A stretch of 64,000 nucleotides of DNA from Clostridiales bacterium (GTDB lineage: Bacteria > Bacillota > Clostridia > Saccharofermentanales > Saccharofermentanaceae). Of this stretch, positions 25,374 through 32,934 are shown one piece after another. The DNA lies in contig JAFZHS010000002.1 in assembly GCA_017554745.1 (NCBI GenBank), forward strand, positions 1 to 64,000, written 5' to 3'. Each line of letters begins with the position of its first letter. The first letter of the stretch is position 1. The notes beneath the pieces were generated by a model. It ran no database searches, was not told the origin of the DNA, and was given only the letters and a program-made list of their open reading frames with translations. Both the position numbers and the translations under genes were made by a program.

Positions 25374-26302
25374 TATAACTTAGCCTTGATCTCCTCTAAG
25401 AGCTTAGTCTCTTCAGCGAGGCCTTCGGAGATCTCCTTGCCCATGTAGAAAGCAACGAGCATTCCGGGGCCGATGGAAGAACCGTTAGCCATATTTACTG
25501 TTGTGGGGATGATCTCAGCTGAAGGGAATTCTTCTGCAACGAGCTTCTGGAATTCAAGCCACTGTGCCTTACGGAAAGTGTGTGATACGAAGATCCTCTT
25601 CGGATCAGGCTCGATAGTAGCCTTCATGTACTCGATCATTGCCTTGTAGAGCTTCTTATAACCTGTGACCTTGGTGATGATCTGGTTCATACCGTCGCGG
25701 TTGAAGTCAGCTAAGGGCTTGATGTTGATGAGAGAGCCCATAAATGCGGAAACATTGGAGCAGCGGCCCATCTTTGCAAGGAACTTAAGGTCATCTACAG
25801 TACCTGTCTGGTGGCATCTCTGCTTGTTGTTTTCGAGCCACTCTGCAACTTCTTCCATAGACTTTCCGGCCTTCTTCATGTCGCCTGCAAAGGATACGAG
25901 GAGTCCGTCAGCACCGGAATAACGGAGAGAGTCAACGCAGATGATCTTTCTGTCAGGATACTTCTCCTTAAGGTTCTCTGCTGCCTTACGGCAAGAGTCA
26001 AATGTGTTGGAAAGTGAGTGAGAGAGCGAGATATTGAGGATATCCTTGCCCTGCTTCAGGTACTTCTCGAAGAAAGCTTCCTGAACCTCAATATTCTTGA
26101 TGCCTGTGGTGTACATAGAATCCTTGGACATGCTCATGTAGAAATCCTGGGGAGAGATCTCTTCCCAGTCAAGTGTGGAATCATGTGTTGAGCCGTCAGG
26201 GAAAGTGATATTACCGGGAAGGTAATCATCTACACCGAATCTTTCTCTTAAATCCTTAGTAAGGTCTGTTGAGCTGTCTGTAAGAAGCACGTAGTCGCTC
26301 AT
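25373..26302 (-). CDS. DegV family fatty-acid-binding protein (FakB-like)
   Basis: A 309-residue DegV-fold protein: VLLTDSSTDLTKDL at the start, ISLSHSLSNTFDSCRKAAENL near 100-120 and SSIGPGMLVAFYMGKE near the end. It should bind a fatty acid and hand it to the FakA homologue in the same operon. Compared with the other DegV protein here, the central loops differ and it has a longer C-terminal acidic helix (EGLAEETKLLEEIKAKL). GGGAGG precedes the ATG at ten bases. Its TAA overlaps the hydrolase ATG. DegV proteins as a family were long unassigned; the FakB role is inferred from the linked fakA and plsX. Confidence 0.9.
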   Translation of the reverse strand: MSDYVLLTDSSTDLTKDLRERFGVDDYLPGNITFPDGSTHDSTLDWEEISPQDFYMSMSKDSMYTTGIKNIEVQEAFFEKYLKQGKDILNISLSHSLSNTFDSCRKAAENLKEKYPDRKIICVDSLRYSGADGLLVSFAGDMKKAGKSMEEVAEWLENNKQRCHQTGTVDDLKFLAKMGRCSNVSAFMGSLINIKPLADFNRDGMNQIITKVTGYKKLYKAMIEYMKATIEPDPKRIFVSHTFRKAQWLEFQKLVAEEFPSAEIIPTTVNMANGSSIGPGMLVAFYMGKEISEGLAEETKLLEEIKAKL

Positions 26303-26329
26303 TTTTCTTTTCCTCCCAATAATTTATGT

Positions 26330-26581
26330 TTACTTAATTGAAGACTTGATCATATTGATGACATCGCCGACGTTATTGAGCTTAATGCTGCTGTCCACAG
26401 GCAATGTCACCTTCATGGTTGACTCAATGTTCATAAGGATAACGACAAATGAAAGGCTGTCGATACCTAAGCTCTTGAGTTCTGTTTCAGGGGTTATGGT
26501 CTCAAGCGGGACATCGAAAGTCATGTTCATAGACTTGTATGTATCACAGATAATGGCATACAATTCCGGAATCATTTCCAT
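26330..26581 (-). CDS. Acyl carrier protein
   Basis: An 83-residue carrier protein with the phosphopantetheine site at Ser42 in LKSLGIDSLSFVVIL, a near-canonical acyl carrier motif, and typical helices on both sides (ETITPETELKSLG before, VGDVINMIKSSI after). It follows the tandem PlsC gene by two bases. In this operon it can receive acyl groups from PlsX or from the acyl-AMP ligase and supply them to the acyltransferases. It is distinct from the two ACPs at 5057 and 8412, and the C-terminus of the ligase at 27975-29927 is a further carrier domain. Confidence 0.9.
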   Translation of the reverse strand: MEMIPELYAIICDTYKSMNMTFDVPLETITPETELKSLGIDSLSFVVILMNIESTMKVTLPVDSSIKLNNVGDVINMIKSSIK

Positions 26582-26583
26582 AA

Positions 26584-27975
26584 CTATTGTCCCCCCGCCT
26601 TAGCATGTCTGTTCTCCTCAATCTCCGCACTTACCACGGCAAGCTTGGCCTTCATCTCGGCCCTTACCTTCCTGATATATCTGTTGAGCTGAGGTTTGGT
26701 CTCAGAGATTGCCTGTCGCTTAAGCGAAATAAGGCTTTCACGTATGATTTCATTGGCTTTCTCTATCGAGTTATTATCGGTTACAAGCCCTTCTTTGTCA
26801 AATTCTATAGGGTCTCCGATAACGAATCTGGTGCGCCTGAAAAGCCTGTACGAAGCATGGATATAAACCGGGACTACAGGACGCTTTGTGTAGAGCGATA
26901 ACATAGCCGGTCCCTTCTGGAATTCAAGGAATTCATCGTCATAATTCATATGGCCTTCAGGGAAAATGACATACGGCTCATGATTCTTGAGTCCGTCCAT
27001 CATCGTCTTGATCGCAGCCCAGTCAAAGCCCTGTCTGTCAACAAGAACGCAGCCCATCGATGTCAGGAAAAACTCCCACTTCTTGCTTACTTCAGCAATA
27101 TCTTTAGCCGAAAGGCTTCTGCAATAAACTCTTTTGAACACATAATAAAGGAAGGGTGAATCGCACCACCAGGAATGATTTGCAACGATTATCATTCCAT
27201 TATCAATATATCTTGCGGCAGGTGCCATATTACCTCCGTAAGTTATCTTAGGTCTTATCAGGAACCTTATGCCCGGGAAAGCAGTGCACCTGATGAAGTG
27301 ATAGACAAATCCTGCATATTTGGGGTGCTTAAGCTTCTTCCCGTCAGCGATGAGGAAGTTCTTAAGATAGAACTGTCTGTATTCTTCCGTTCTTTCCTGA
27401 AGCTCTTTGGTGAATGCCTTTGCCCTGTCCTGCAGATTATCAAGGCCCTCCCGGGTGTAGTAAGTGTCAGGATACATATAGCTTCCGATAAAGATAAGGT
27501 CGCGCTTTCCTGGTCCTATCCTTCCGTTATGGAAAACAGGAACAATGGGAGCACCCGAACTGAGCGAAATAAGTGCTGCTGCCTGCTTGTACTCTAAAAG
27601 CTTTCCTTCTGTCTCGATATGGCCTTCAGGATAAATGAGTACGGAATGGCCTTTGTTGATCACCTCAACGGCTTTATTGACCGCGTCCATATTACCCGTG
27701 ACATTCGCAACCTTGATAACGCCCATAGCCTTAAGAAGGAACGTGAGGACAGGGTTAAAGGAATACATCTCGTGTGATATGAGAACGTATATCCTTCTGA
27801 AAGGGAATGCCAGCAGTGCCTCAACATAATCACAGAAGCTCGTGTGATTCATTGCGATGATCACAGGACCCCTGTACTTCTCTTTCCGCTTCTGAAGATA
27901 GATCTTCTTAATGTTGAAGAAAAGCCATGCAGGCAAAAAATTAGTAATGTAAAGGAACCATCTGACTAAGAACAT
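26584..27975 (-). CDS. Tandem-domain PlsC-like acyltransferase
   Basis: A 463-residue protein made of two consecutive 1-acylglycerol-3-phosphate acyltransferase domains. The first has NHTSFCD (His44-x4-Asp49) and YPEGHIETEG; the second, from about residue 230, has NHSWWCD and FPEGHMNYDD. Both keep the HX4D catalytic pair and the EGH block for glycerol phosphate. One polypeptide could therefore acylate both positions of a glycerol-type backbone, or the halves may act on different acceptors. A hydrophobic N-terminus suggests membrane association. Its ATG overlaps the TAA of the acyl-AMP ligase gene, and the ACP gene follows by two bases, pointing to direct acyl-ACP use. Confidence 0.9.
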   Translation of the reverse strand: MFLVRWFLYITNFLPAWLFFNIKKIYLQKRKEKYRGPVIIAMNHTSFCDYVEALLAFPFRRIYVLISHEMYSFNPVLTFLLKAMGVIKVANVTGNMDAVNKAVEVINKGHSVLIYPEGHIETEGKLLEYKQAAALISLSSGAPIVPVFHNGRIGPGKRDLIFIGSYMYPDTYYTREGLDNLQDRAKAFTKELQERTEEYRQFYLKNFLIADGKKLKHPKYAGFVYHFIRCTAFPGIRFLIRPKITYGGNMAPAARYIDNGMIIVANHSWWCDSPFLYYVFKRVYCRSLSAKDIAEVSKKWEFFLTSMGCVLVDRQGFDWAAIKTMMDGLKNHEPYVIFPEGHMNYDDEFLEFQKGPAMLSLYTKRPVVPVYIHASYRLFRRTRFVIGDPIEFDKEGLVTDNNSIEKANEIIRESLISLKRQAISETKPQLNRYIRKVRAEMKAKLAVVSAEIEENRHAKAGGQ

Positions 27976-29927
27976 TACGACTTGGGCTCCTTGCTCTGTT
28001 CGATAATGTAATCAGCAATGGCCATAGGCGTAATGAGAGGAGTCTCAGTCATGGTGATCTGCTTGCCAGTAGCTTCAGCTACCTTTGACAGGAGCTCGAC
28101 ATACTGCATCGAATCGCCGCCCAAAGTAATGAAGTTGGATGTATCAGTGATCTCAGATCTGTCCTTAATGAGGACCTGCGCATAGATGTCGCAGATCTTC
28201 TCGAGAAGCTCAGTATATTCAGCGCTTCTCGTACGCATAACTTCATCATCAGAAGGTCTTACGCACTCGGTAGCAAAGATCTCATTGTTTTCGAGTTTTG
28301 AAGCAAGGAGCTTACGGTTGATGCCCTTAAATGTCATCGGACACTCACCTACGATATTCAACACCTTGGTAGGTCTCTCGGAAAGCGTGAGCTGGTCGAT
28401 CGAAGCATAAACACTCTTAAGTGAAGATGCCTTCTCATAAGCGCCCATCTTGCCGTCGTCAGACAATACGAGGACCATCTGCTTCTCGTCCATGCCCGCA
28501 AGCTTGGCGTAGATAAGAGCTGCATTGGTAAACGCGCCCTTGTAGATCCTGCATTCGATCTCCTCAGGAGAGATATTCTCACCGTTTGAGCCGATAATGA
28601 CGTCGTCACAGCGTCCGATGATGTGGAGCCTTCCCGTCTCATCGATATGGACGATATCGTTAGTAGGATAGTAATCCTCAGTGTACTCTACGAGCTTACC
28701 GTCAACATAAAGACCGTTCATGGCCTTATCCTTAGGGATAAGCAGCTCGCCCTTTTCGCTCTGGATGTATTTGACGTTATCGAAAATAATACCCGTGCTC
28801 GTGCCGTTCCTGTACTTAACGTTTCTGGTAAGCTCTACGGAAAGGATACCGCACTCGGTAAGACCGTATCCCGGATATACAGAATAGCCAAGACCGTTCA
28901 TTACCTCCAAAGTCCTTGCTGCAATAAAACCGCCGCCGGAGATGACAAACATAAGCTTCTCGCCCAAAACCTGGCGTCTGACCTTCTTAAAGAGAATCTT
29001 CCTTGCTACGAAAGCGCCGAATCTCGGGAAAATGGTCTGGAGTTTATTGGAGAAATTAATTGCTTTGTTGAACTTTTCTGTCTTGCCCTGCAAAGCGACT
29101 TCGCGCTCAAGGCCTGCTACGACCTTATTAAAAACCAGCGGGATAGCGAAGAAATGGGTAACGCCCATTCTCTTGCAGATAAACTGGATGCTCTGAGCGT
29201 CATACTTGGGCAGGAACGTGAAAGTCCTTCCAAAAAACATAAACCACATCAAAGTGGCTACGAGTCCGAAGATGTGATAGAAAGGCAGGAATGCGAGATT
29301 ATGGATCTCAAGCTTTCTGTTGCACTGGATAGACGTATTGGTGCTGACAATATATTCACTCATCTCTACAAGAGCGCAGATAGTCCTTCCCCTGTGTGAG
29401 ATGATCTTAGGTCTTGCCGTAGAACCGCTTGATATAAGTACGATCTCGTCTTCCCAACCGGTGATCTCCTTAACAGACTTGATGTCCTTGCCGTACTGAA
29501 GAAGGTCCTTAACCGAGATCGCCCTGTCGATCCTCGCATCATTTGAGATGACAAATACAGGATCCATCTCGGCAATGATCTCACTGTTTACTGCGACGTT
29601 GTGTCTTGTGTTAAGTAGGATCGGCTTATATCCGGCCTGAAGGATACCCCAGAATATGGCGACCCAGTCAGCGCTGTTATCAAGGAAAATACCTACGAAC
29701 TTACTGTCGCTCCCGCACTTACCCGCATAATCGATAACAGCCTTGGAGAACAGATCTGTCCTCTCGAACATCTCATAGTAAGACATCTCCTTGACGATGC
29801 CGTCCTCAAGCCACTCTGCAAAGACTTCGCTCGTGAAGCTCTCTTTGATTATCCTGTAGATCGACTCGAATGTCTGCTCGGACTTCTTTAGAGCTGCAAC
29901 ATTCTCTTTAACAATCTTCGCAACCAT
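27975..29927 (-). CDS. Acyl-AMP ligase fused to an acyl carrier domain
   Basis: A 650-residue protein with an ANL adenylation domain (about 1-560) and a C-terminal carrier domain with the phosphopantetheine serine at Ser606 (ITLGGDSMQYVELL). The phosphate loop is SSGSTARPKI, and later motifs are GYGLTECG, NDIVHIDETGRLHIIGRCDD and GENISPEEIE. The C-terminal lysine block reads MTFKGINRKLL, departing from the usual NGK. The domain order suggests it activates a carboxylic acid and loads it on its own carrier, like acyl-ACP synthetases. The frame opens at 29963. The ATG at 29927 has GAGAGG and forms a TAATG overlap with the upstream stop, so it is preferred. Confidence 0.87.
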   Translation of the reverse strand: MVAKIVKENVAALKKSEQTFESIYRIIKESFTSEVFAEWLEDGIVKEMSYYEMFERTDLFSKAVIDYAGKCGSDSKFVGIFLDNSADWVAIFWGILQAGYKPILLNTRHNVAVNSEIIAEMDPVFVISNDARIDRAISVKDLLQYGKDIKSVKEITGWEDEIVLISSGSTARPKIISHRGRTICALVEMSEYIVSTNTSIQCNRKLEIHNLAFLPFYHIFGLVATLMWFMFFGRTFTFLPKYDAQSIQFICKRMGVTHFFAIPLVFNKVVAGLEREVALQGKTEKFNKAINFSNKLQTIFPRFGAFVARKILFKKVRRQVLGEKLMFVISGGGFIAARTLEVMNGLGYSVYPGYGLTECGILSVELTRNVKYRNGTSTGIIFDNVKYIQSEKGELLIPKDKAMNGLYVDGKLVEYTEDYYPTNDIVHIDETGRLHIIGRCDDVIIGSNGENISPEEIECRIYKGAFTNAALIYAKLAGMDEKQMVLVLSDDGKMGAYEKASSLKSVYASIDQLTLSERPTKVLNIVGECPMTFKGINRKLLASKLENNEIFATECVRPSDDEVMRTRSAEYTELLEKICDIYAQVLIKDRSEITDTSNFITLGGDSMQYVELLSKVAEATGKQITMTETPLITPMAIADYIIEQSKEPKS

Positions 29928-31033
29928 TATTCCTCTCCCCAGACTTTTCTTACCTGTCCGCACATCTCAAGAAGCGCGGCCTGTGCCTGCGGCAATATTC
30001 CGAAATAATCCAGGAAAGCATGAGATACGCCGCGATATCTTATATGCTCATTAGGCACACCTGCCTTGTCCAAAAGCCTTGAATAGTATTCTGCCTGTAC
30101 TCTGAGGCCGTCAAATTCAGATGCAAAAACGCCCGTATAAGGCATATTGCCGAGATCGGCATAGATGGGGCTTACATCGGGATTGCGCTTGATCTCATCG
30201 TATCTTTCGCCCGCATAAGCCTTGAGTATGGCGCCCATAAGGTCGTTATTGCCCTCACCGTCTGCCCTGCCAAGCTGAAGTCTCGATAAGATAAGCTCTC
30301 TTTGCTCATCAGCGATGTCATACATATCAAGATTCCAGTCGTAGAGCTTGTCCTGCGAATAAAGGTCAACACAAGGGTAAAAGAGTCCTGCGTAGCTGAT
30401 CTTAGCCTCGGATTTGTTGTCAAGGATAGCCGCAAGCACAAGGTCACAGCCTGCGCTGTCGCCGAACATGCCAATCTTCTCTTTTTCTACATTCAGGGAA
30501 TCAGCATTCTCATAGATATAAGCAATAGCCGCACAGATATCTTCGATAGCCGCAGGATACATATTCTCAGGCGCGAGGCTGAAATCGACATTAAAGACCC
30601 TGCAGCCCAGGTTCTCCGCCACATAACGGCAGGGCTCTTTGTAAAACTCCGCCTTTGAAGCGATGAATGAACCGCCGTGGGCATATATCATGCAGGGAAG
30701 CTTCTGCCCTGCTTTATCTGCAGGCACATAAGAGAACACCCTTACGCTTCTGCCTTTTACATCAAGAACAAAACTGTCCCCAATGATCTCAGAAGAGCAG
30801 CAATCCAGACAATAAGTCTTAGTCACCTGACGCATGCCCTGGACGGAAAACCCTATAGGAACTGACTTCTGGAAAGAAAAGATCGCGCTTCTGATGAAGA
30901 ACTCCCTCTGATCCATAACGCCTGTCTTGTCGCTGTCAGGTAACGGCTTTACCGTAATCTCCTGTTCGCCGATGTTTACCTTTTCGCCGGATTCCAAGAT
31001 TCTTGTTACCAGCCCGAAATCACACTTATTCAT
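29927..31033 (-). CDS. Alpha/beta hydrolase, hormone-sensitive-lipase-like esterase
   Basis: A 368-residue alpha/beta hydrolase. The oxyanion-hole motif YAHGGSF is near residue 138, the nucleophile elbow GDSAGCDLVLA near 193, an aspartate region EFDGLRVQAEYYSRLL, and the base RGVSHAFLDYFG. This is the HSL (family IV) esterase pattern, with an extra N-terminal region of about 100 residues. It likely hydrolyses a short or medium acyl ester or an acyl-thioester. No signal peptide is visible. It sits between a GT2 gene and the acyl-AMP ligase gene with 4-bp spacing and 1-bp overlap, so it belongs to the lipid operon, perhaps supplying or recycling free acyl groups. Confidence 0.85.
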   Translation of the reverse strand: MNKCDFGLVTRILESGEKVNIGEQEITVKPLPDSDKTGVMDQREFFIRSAIFSFQKSVPIGFSVQGMRQVTKTYCLDCCSSEIIGDSFVLDVKGRSVRVFSYVPADKAGQKLPCMIYAHGGSFIASKAEFYKEPCRYVAENLGCRVFNVDFSLAPENMYPAAIEDICAAIAYIYENADSLNVEKEKIGMFGDSAGCDLVLAAILDNKSEAKISYAGLFYPCVDLYSQDKLYDWNLDMYDIADEQRELILSRLQLGRADGEGNNDLMGAILKAYAGERYDEIKRNPDVSPIYADLGNMPYTGVFASEFDGLRVQAEYYSRLLDKAGVPNEHIRYRGVSHAFLDYFGILPQAQAALLEMCGQVRKVWGEE

Positions 31034-31037
31034 ACCC

Positions 31038-32048
31038 TTATACCTTTCCCAATATTCCTGATCTACCGAAAAGATAGCTCAACATAATGATCACAAACCA
31101 GCACAAAAGACCGCTCAAGATCATGTTCCATCCCTGATAGAAGAACAAAAGCATGATCAAAGTGGAAATGCAGTACTTGATCGAACATGTGACATAATAG
31201 ATAACGCTGATCTTCTGCCTGTGCCTGATGCCGGCAGAGAAAACATTGATGACCGCATGCATTGCCGTGACCCATACATAGATTCCGACAAGCCAGAAAA
31301 AGAAATACGGTATCCTGAACCATACCAGGATCGAGATCGTCAAAATGTACAGCGAATACATCAGCATGGAGATAAGACCGTACGACCACAAAGACCTCTG
31401 GATCCTGATAGTGTCCTTAATAGGCTTAAAATGCGTATTCTTATTGTTATTCTCGTAAATAGTCTTGATATCGATGCCGGTTACCTTCATGCCCTCCTTG
31501 TGGGCTGTAACCAGGACATTGAGCTCATACTCGTACTTATTTCCCGGAATGTCCTGAAGCCACTGGCACAATCTTACGGGGAATCCGCGAAGACCCGACT
31601 GATTGTCCCTCAGGTAAACACCGGTAACGATCGTATATACGAACTTGGACATATCATTGCCGATCCTGGACTTGATCGGGATCTTCTCAGACAAGTCCCT
31701 CATACCAAGGACAATGCCATCAGTCTTTTTGGTGAGCTTGGCTACACGCTCGATATCTTCGATGGCGTGCTGCCCGTCAGAATCGGCAGTAACGATAAAA
31801 TCGACCTCATCAGCGAGATTATTTCCGATATACTCAAATCCGCGCTTTAAGGCATAGCCCTTGCCCTTATTGTCCTTATAACCTATGACATCAGCAAAAG
31901 CCTTGGCGCGCCTGAAATACTCATCACAGGATTCCTTGCTGCCGTCATTGCAGGCAACAACTCTGAAGCCGCGCTTAGAAAGCTCTTCAACAAGCTGAAG
32001 AAACTTCTCGTCAGGATTATAAACAGGCAAAAGCACTGCGGTCTTCAT
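31038..32048 (-). CDS. Family 2 glycosyltransferase with C-terminal membrane helices
   Basis: A 336-residue protein: a GT-A domain starting VLLPVYNPDEKFLQL, with CNDGSKES near 34-41 and the divalent-metal motif VTADSDGQHAIED near 85-97, then FPVRLCQWL and three hydrophobic helices after about residue 230. The layout resembles dolichyl-phosphate mannosyltransferase-like or glycolipid glycosyltransferases. As first gene of the lipid operon, it could glycosylate the lipid product (for example a diacylglycerol) or load polyprenyl phosphate. The sequence does not decide between these. The region upstream is AT-rich and must contain the operon promoter, but no convincing -35/-10 pair was identified. 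The Shine-Dalgarno is weak. Confidence 0.85.
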   Translation of the reverse strand: MKTAVLLPVYNPDEKFLQLVEELSKRGFRVVACNDGSKESCDEYFRRAKAFADVIGYKDNKGKGYALKRGFEYIGNNLADEVDFIVTADSDGQHAIEDIERVAKLTKKTDGIVLGMRDLSEKIPIKSRIGNDMSKFVYTIVTGVYLRDNQSGLRGFPVRLCQWLQDIPGNKYEYELNVLVTAHKEGMKVTGIDIKTIYENNNKNTHFKPIKDTIRIQRSLWSYGLISMLMYSLYILTISILVWFRIPYFFFWLVGIYVWVTAMHAVINVFSAGIRHRQKISVIYYVTCSIKYCISTLIMLLFFYQGWNMILSGLLCWFVIIMLSYLFGRSGILGKV

Positions 32049-32170
32049 TAAGTTAACTATCTACCCTACACCTTTCCTTAAACGCAAAGCACCGATGTTT
32101 AAGAAATCTAACAAGTCATTTTACTATAAATAAATAATAAAAAATAGCATTTGAGCACAATACAATTCAA

Positions 32171-32199
32171 TTGATAACCCCAGTCAATAATGTTAATAT
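32171..32199 (+). promoter_or_regulatory. Putative promoter of the zinc-ribbon gene
   Basis: TTGATA (32171-32176) and TAATAT (32194-32199) are 17 bp apart and sit 32 bp before the chosen ATG, within the 182-bp divergent intergenic region shared with the GT2-led lipid operon. Confidence 0.5.
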
Positions 32200-32230
32200 C
32201 TCTTTATCTTGTAATATGGAGGATGGAAAT

Positions 32231-32854
32231 ATGTTTTGCACCAATTGTGGATCACAGTTTGAAGAAGGCAATGCTTTCTGCCCTAACTGCGGCACAAAAG
32301 TAGAATCCTTTGCACAGCCCGTTGCAGCTGCAGCACCTGTAGCCGCTGCTGTTGAGGCCGCACCCGTACAGGCTGCACCTGTTGAGGCAGCTCCTGTTCA
32401 GGCAATCCCCGCAGCACCTGCACCCGCTCCCGCACCGGCTGATCCTTATCAGCCCGCACCGGCACCTGCACCCGCACCTGCTCCGGTTCCCGTTCAGCCC
32501 GTTTATCAGGCTGCACCTGTACAGCCCGTTTACAGCCAGGCACCCGTAGCACCTGCTTATGCTACACCGGTTACACCTGTCGCAACACCCTCTGAGAATC
32601 CCGGCGCTGCTACTGCAGCTTTGATCCTCGGTATCGTTGCTATTGTCTGCCCCTGGTTCGTATACACAGCTCCCGCTTCCATCGTCTGCGGAGCTATCGG
32701 TATGGCTAAGGCAAGCAAATTCGTTAACTCAAACGGCGGTTTCCATAACGGCAAATCAAGAACAGGTAAGATCCTTTCACTTGTCGGACTTATCTTCGGG
32801 TGTATATTCACCTTCATTCTCTTGATCGTTATCATCGAGCTCGCAAGCTACTGA
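32231..32854 (+). CDS. Zinc-ribbon membrane protein with Ala/Pro linker (DUF4190-like)
   Basis: A 207-residue protein: an N-terminal zinc ribbon with Cys3, Cys6, Cys17 and Cys20 (CTNC and CPNC), a linker of roughly 100 residues composed almost only of Ala, Pro, Val and Gln, and two C-terminal transmembrane helices (about 133-158 and 180-203) resembling DUF4190. The ribbon would be cytoplasmic and the helices anchor it. The function is unknown; similar proteins occur widely in Clostridia. The frame is open from 32171, but ATATGGAGGATGG supplies a clear ribosome binding site for the ATG at 32231. It is the only plus-strand gene in the right two thirds of the window and is bounded by its own promoter and a terminator. 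Confidence 0.82.
   Translation: MFCTNCGSQFEEGNAFCPNCGTKVESFAQPVAAAAPVAAAVEAAPVQAAPVEAAPVQAIPAAPAPAPAPADPYQPAPAPAPAPAPVPVQPVYQAAPVQPVYSQAPVAPAYATPVTPVATPSENPGAATAALILGIVAIVCPWFVYTAPASIVCGAIGMAKASKFVNSNGGFHNGKSRTGKILSLVGLIFGCIFTFILLIVIIELASY
32330..32600. repeat. Low-complexity Ala/Pro-coding repeat tract
   Basis: The linker of the zinc-ribbon protein is encoded by irregular repeats of GCACCTGCACCC- and CCTGTTGAGGCA-like units with third-base variation. The tract is GC-rich compared with its surroundings and is prone to length change by replication slippage. Confidence 0.8.
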
Positions 32855-32874
32855 TAATTTCCGGATCCAAAAAG

Positions 32875-32902
32875 AAAGGATGCCCGCGGGCATCCTTTTT
32901 TA
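32875..32902. terminator. Bidirectional Rho-independent terminator
   Basis: AAAGGATGCCC (32875-32885) pairs perfectly with GGGCATCCTTT (32888-32898) around a 2-nt apparent loop, with T runs on both strands. It ends the plus-strand zinc-ribbon gene (stop at 32854) and, on the other strand, the long glycan operon whose last gene ends at 32935. Confidence 0.93.
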
Positions 32903-32934
32903 TTGGTTAGATGTTATTTCTCTCTATCGCTCTT

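Noticed and set aside
20864..26302. Dihydroxyacetone kinase function for the DAK2 gene
   Set aside because: The DhaK substrate-binding subunit and DhaM are absent. Linkage to two DegV genes and plsX fits fatty acid kinase.
28623..29399. 258-codon plus-strand open frame opposite the acyl-AMP ligase gene
   Set aside because: It is antisense to a well-supported ANL domain with all core motifs, has no family resemblance and no sensible ribosome binding site.
32330..32600. CRISPR or tandem-repeat array
   Set aside because: The repeats are in-frame codons for Ala/Pro within a protein gene, with irregular units and no spacer pattern.
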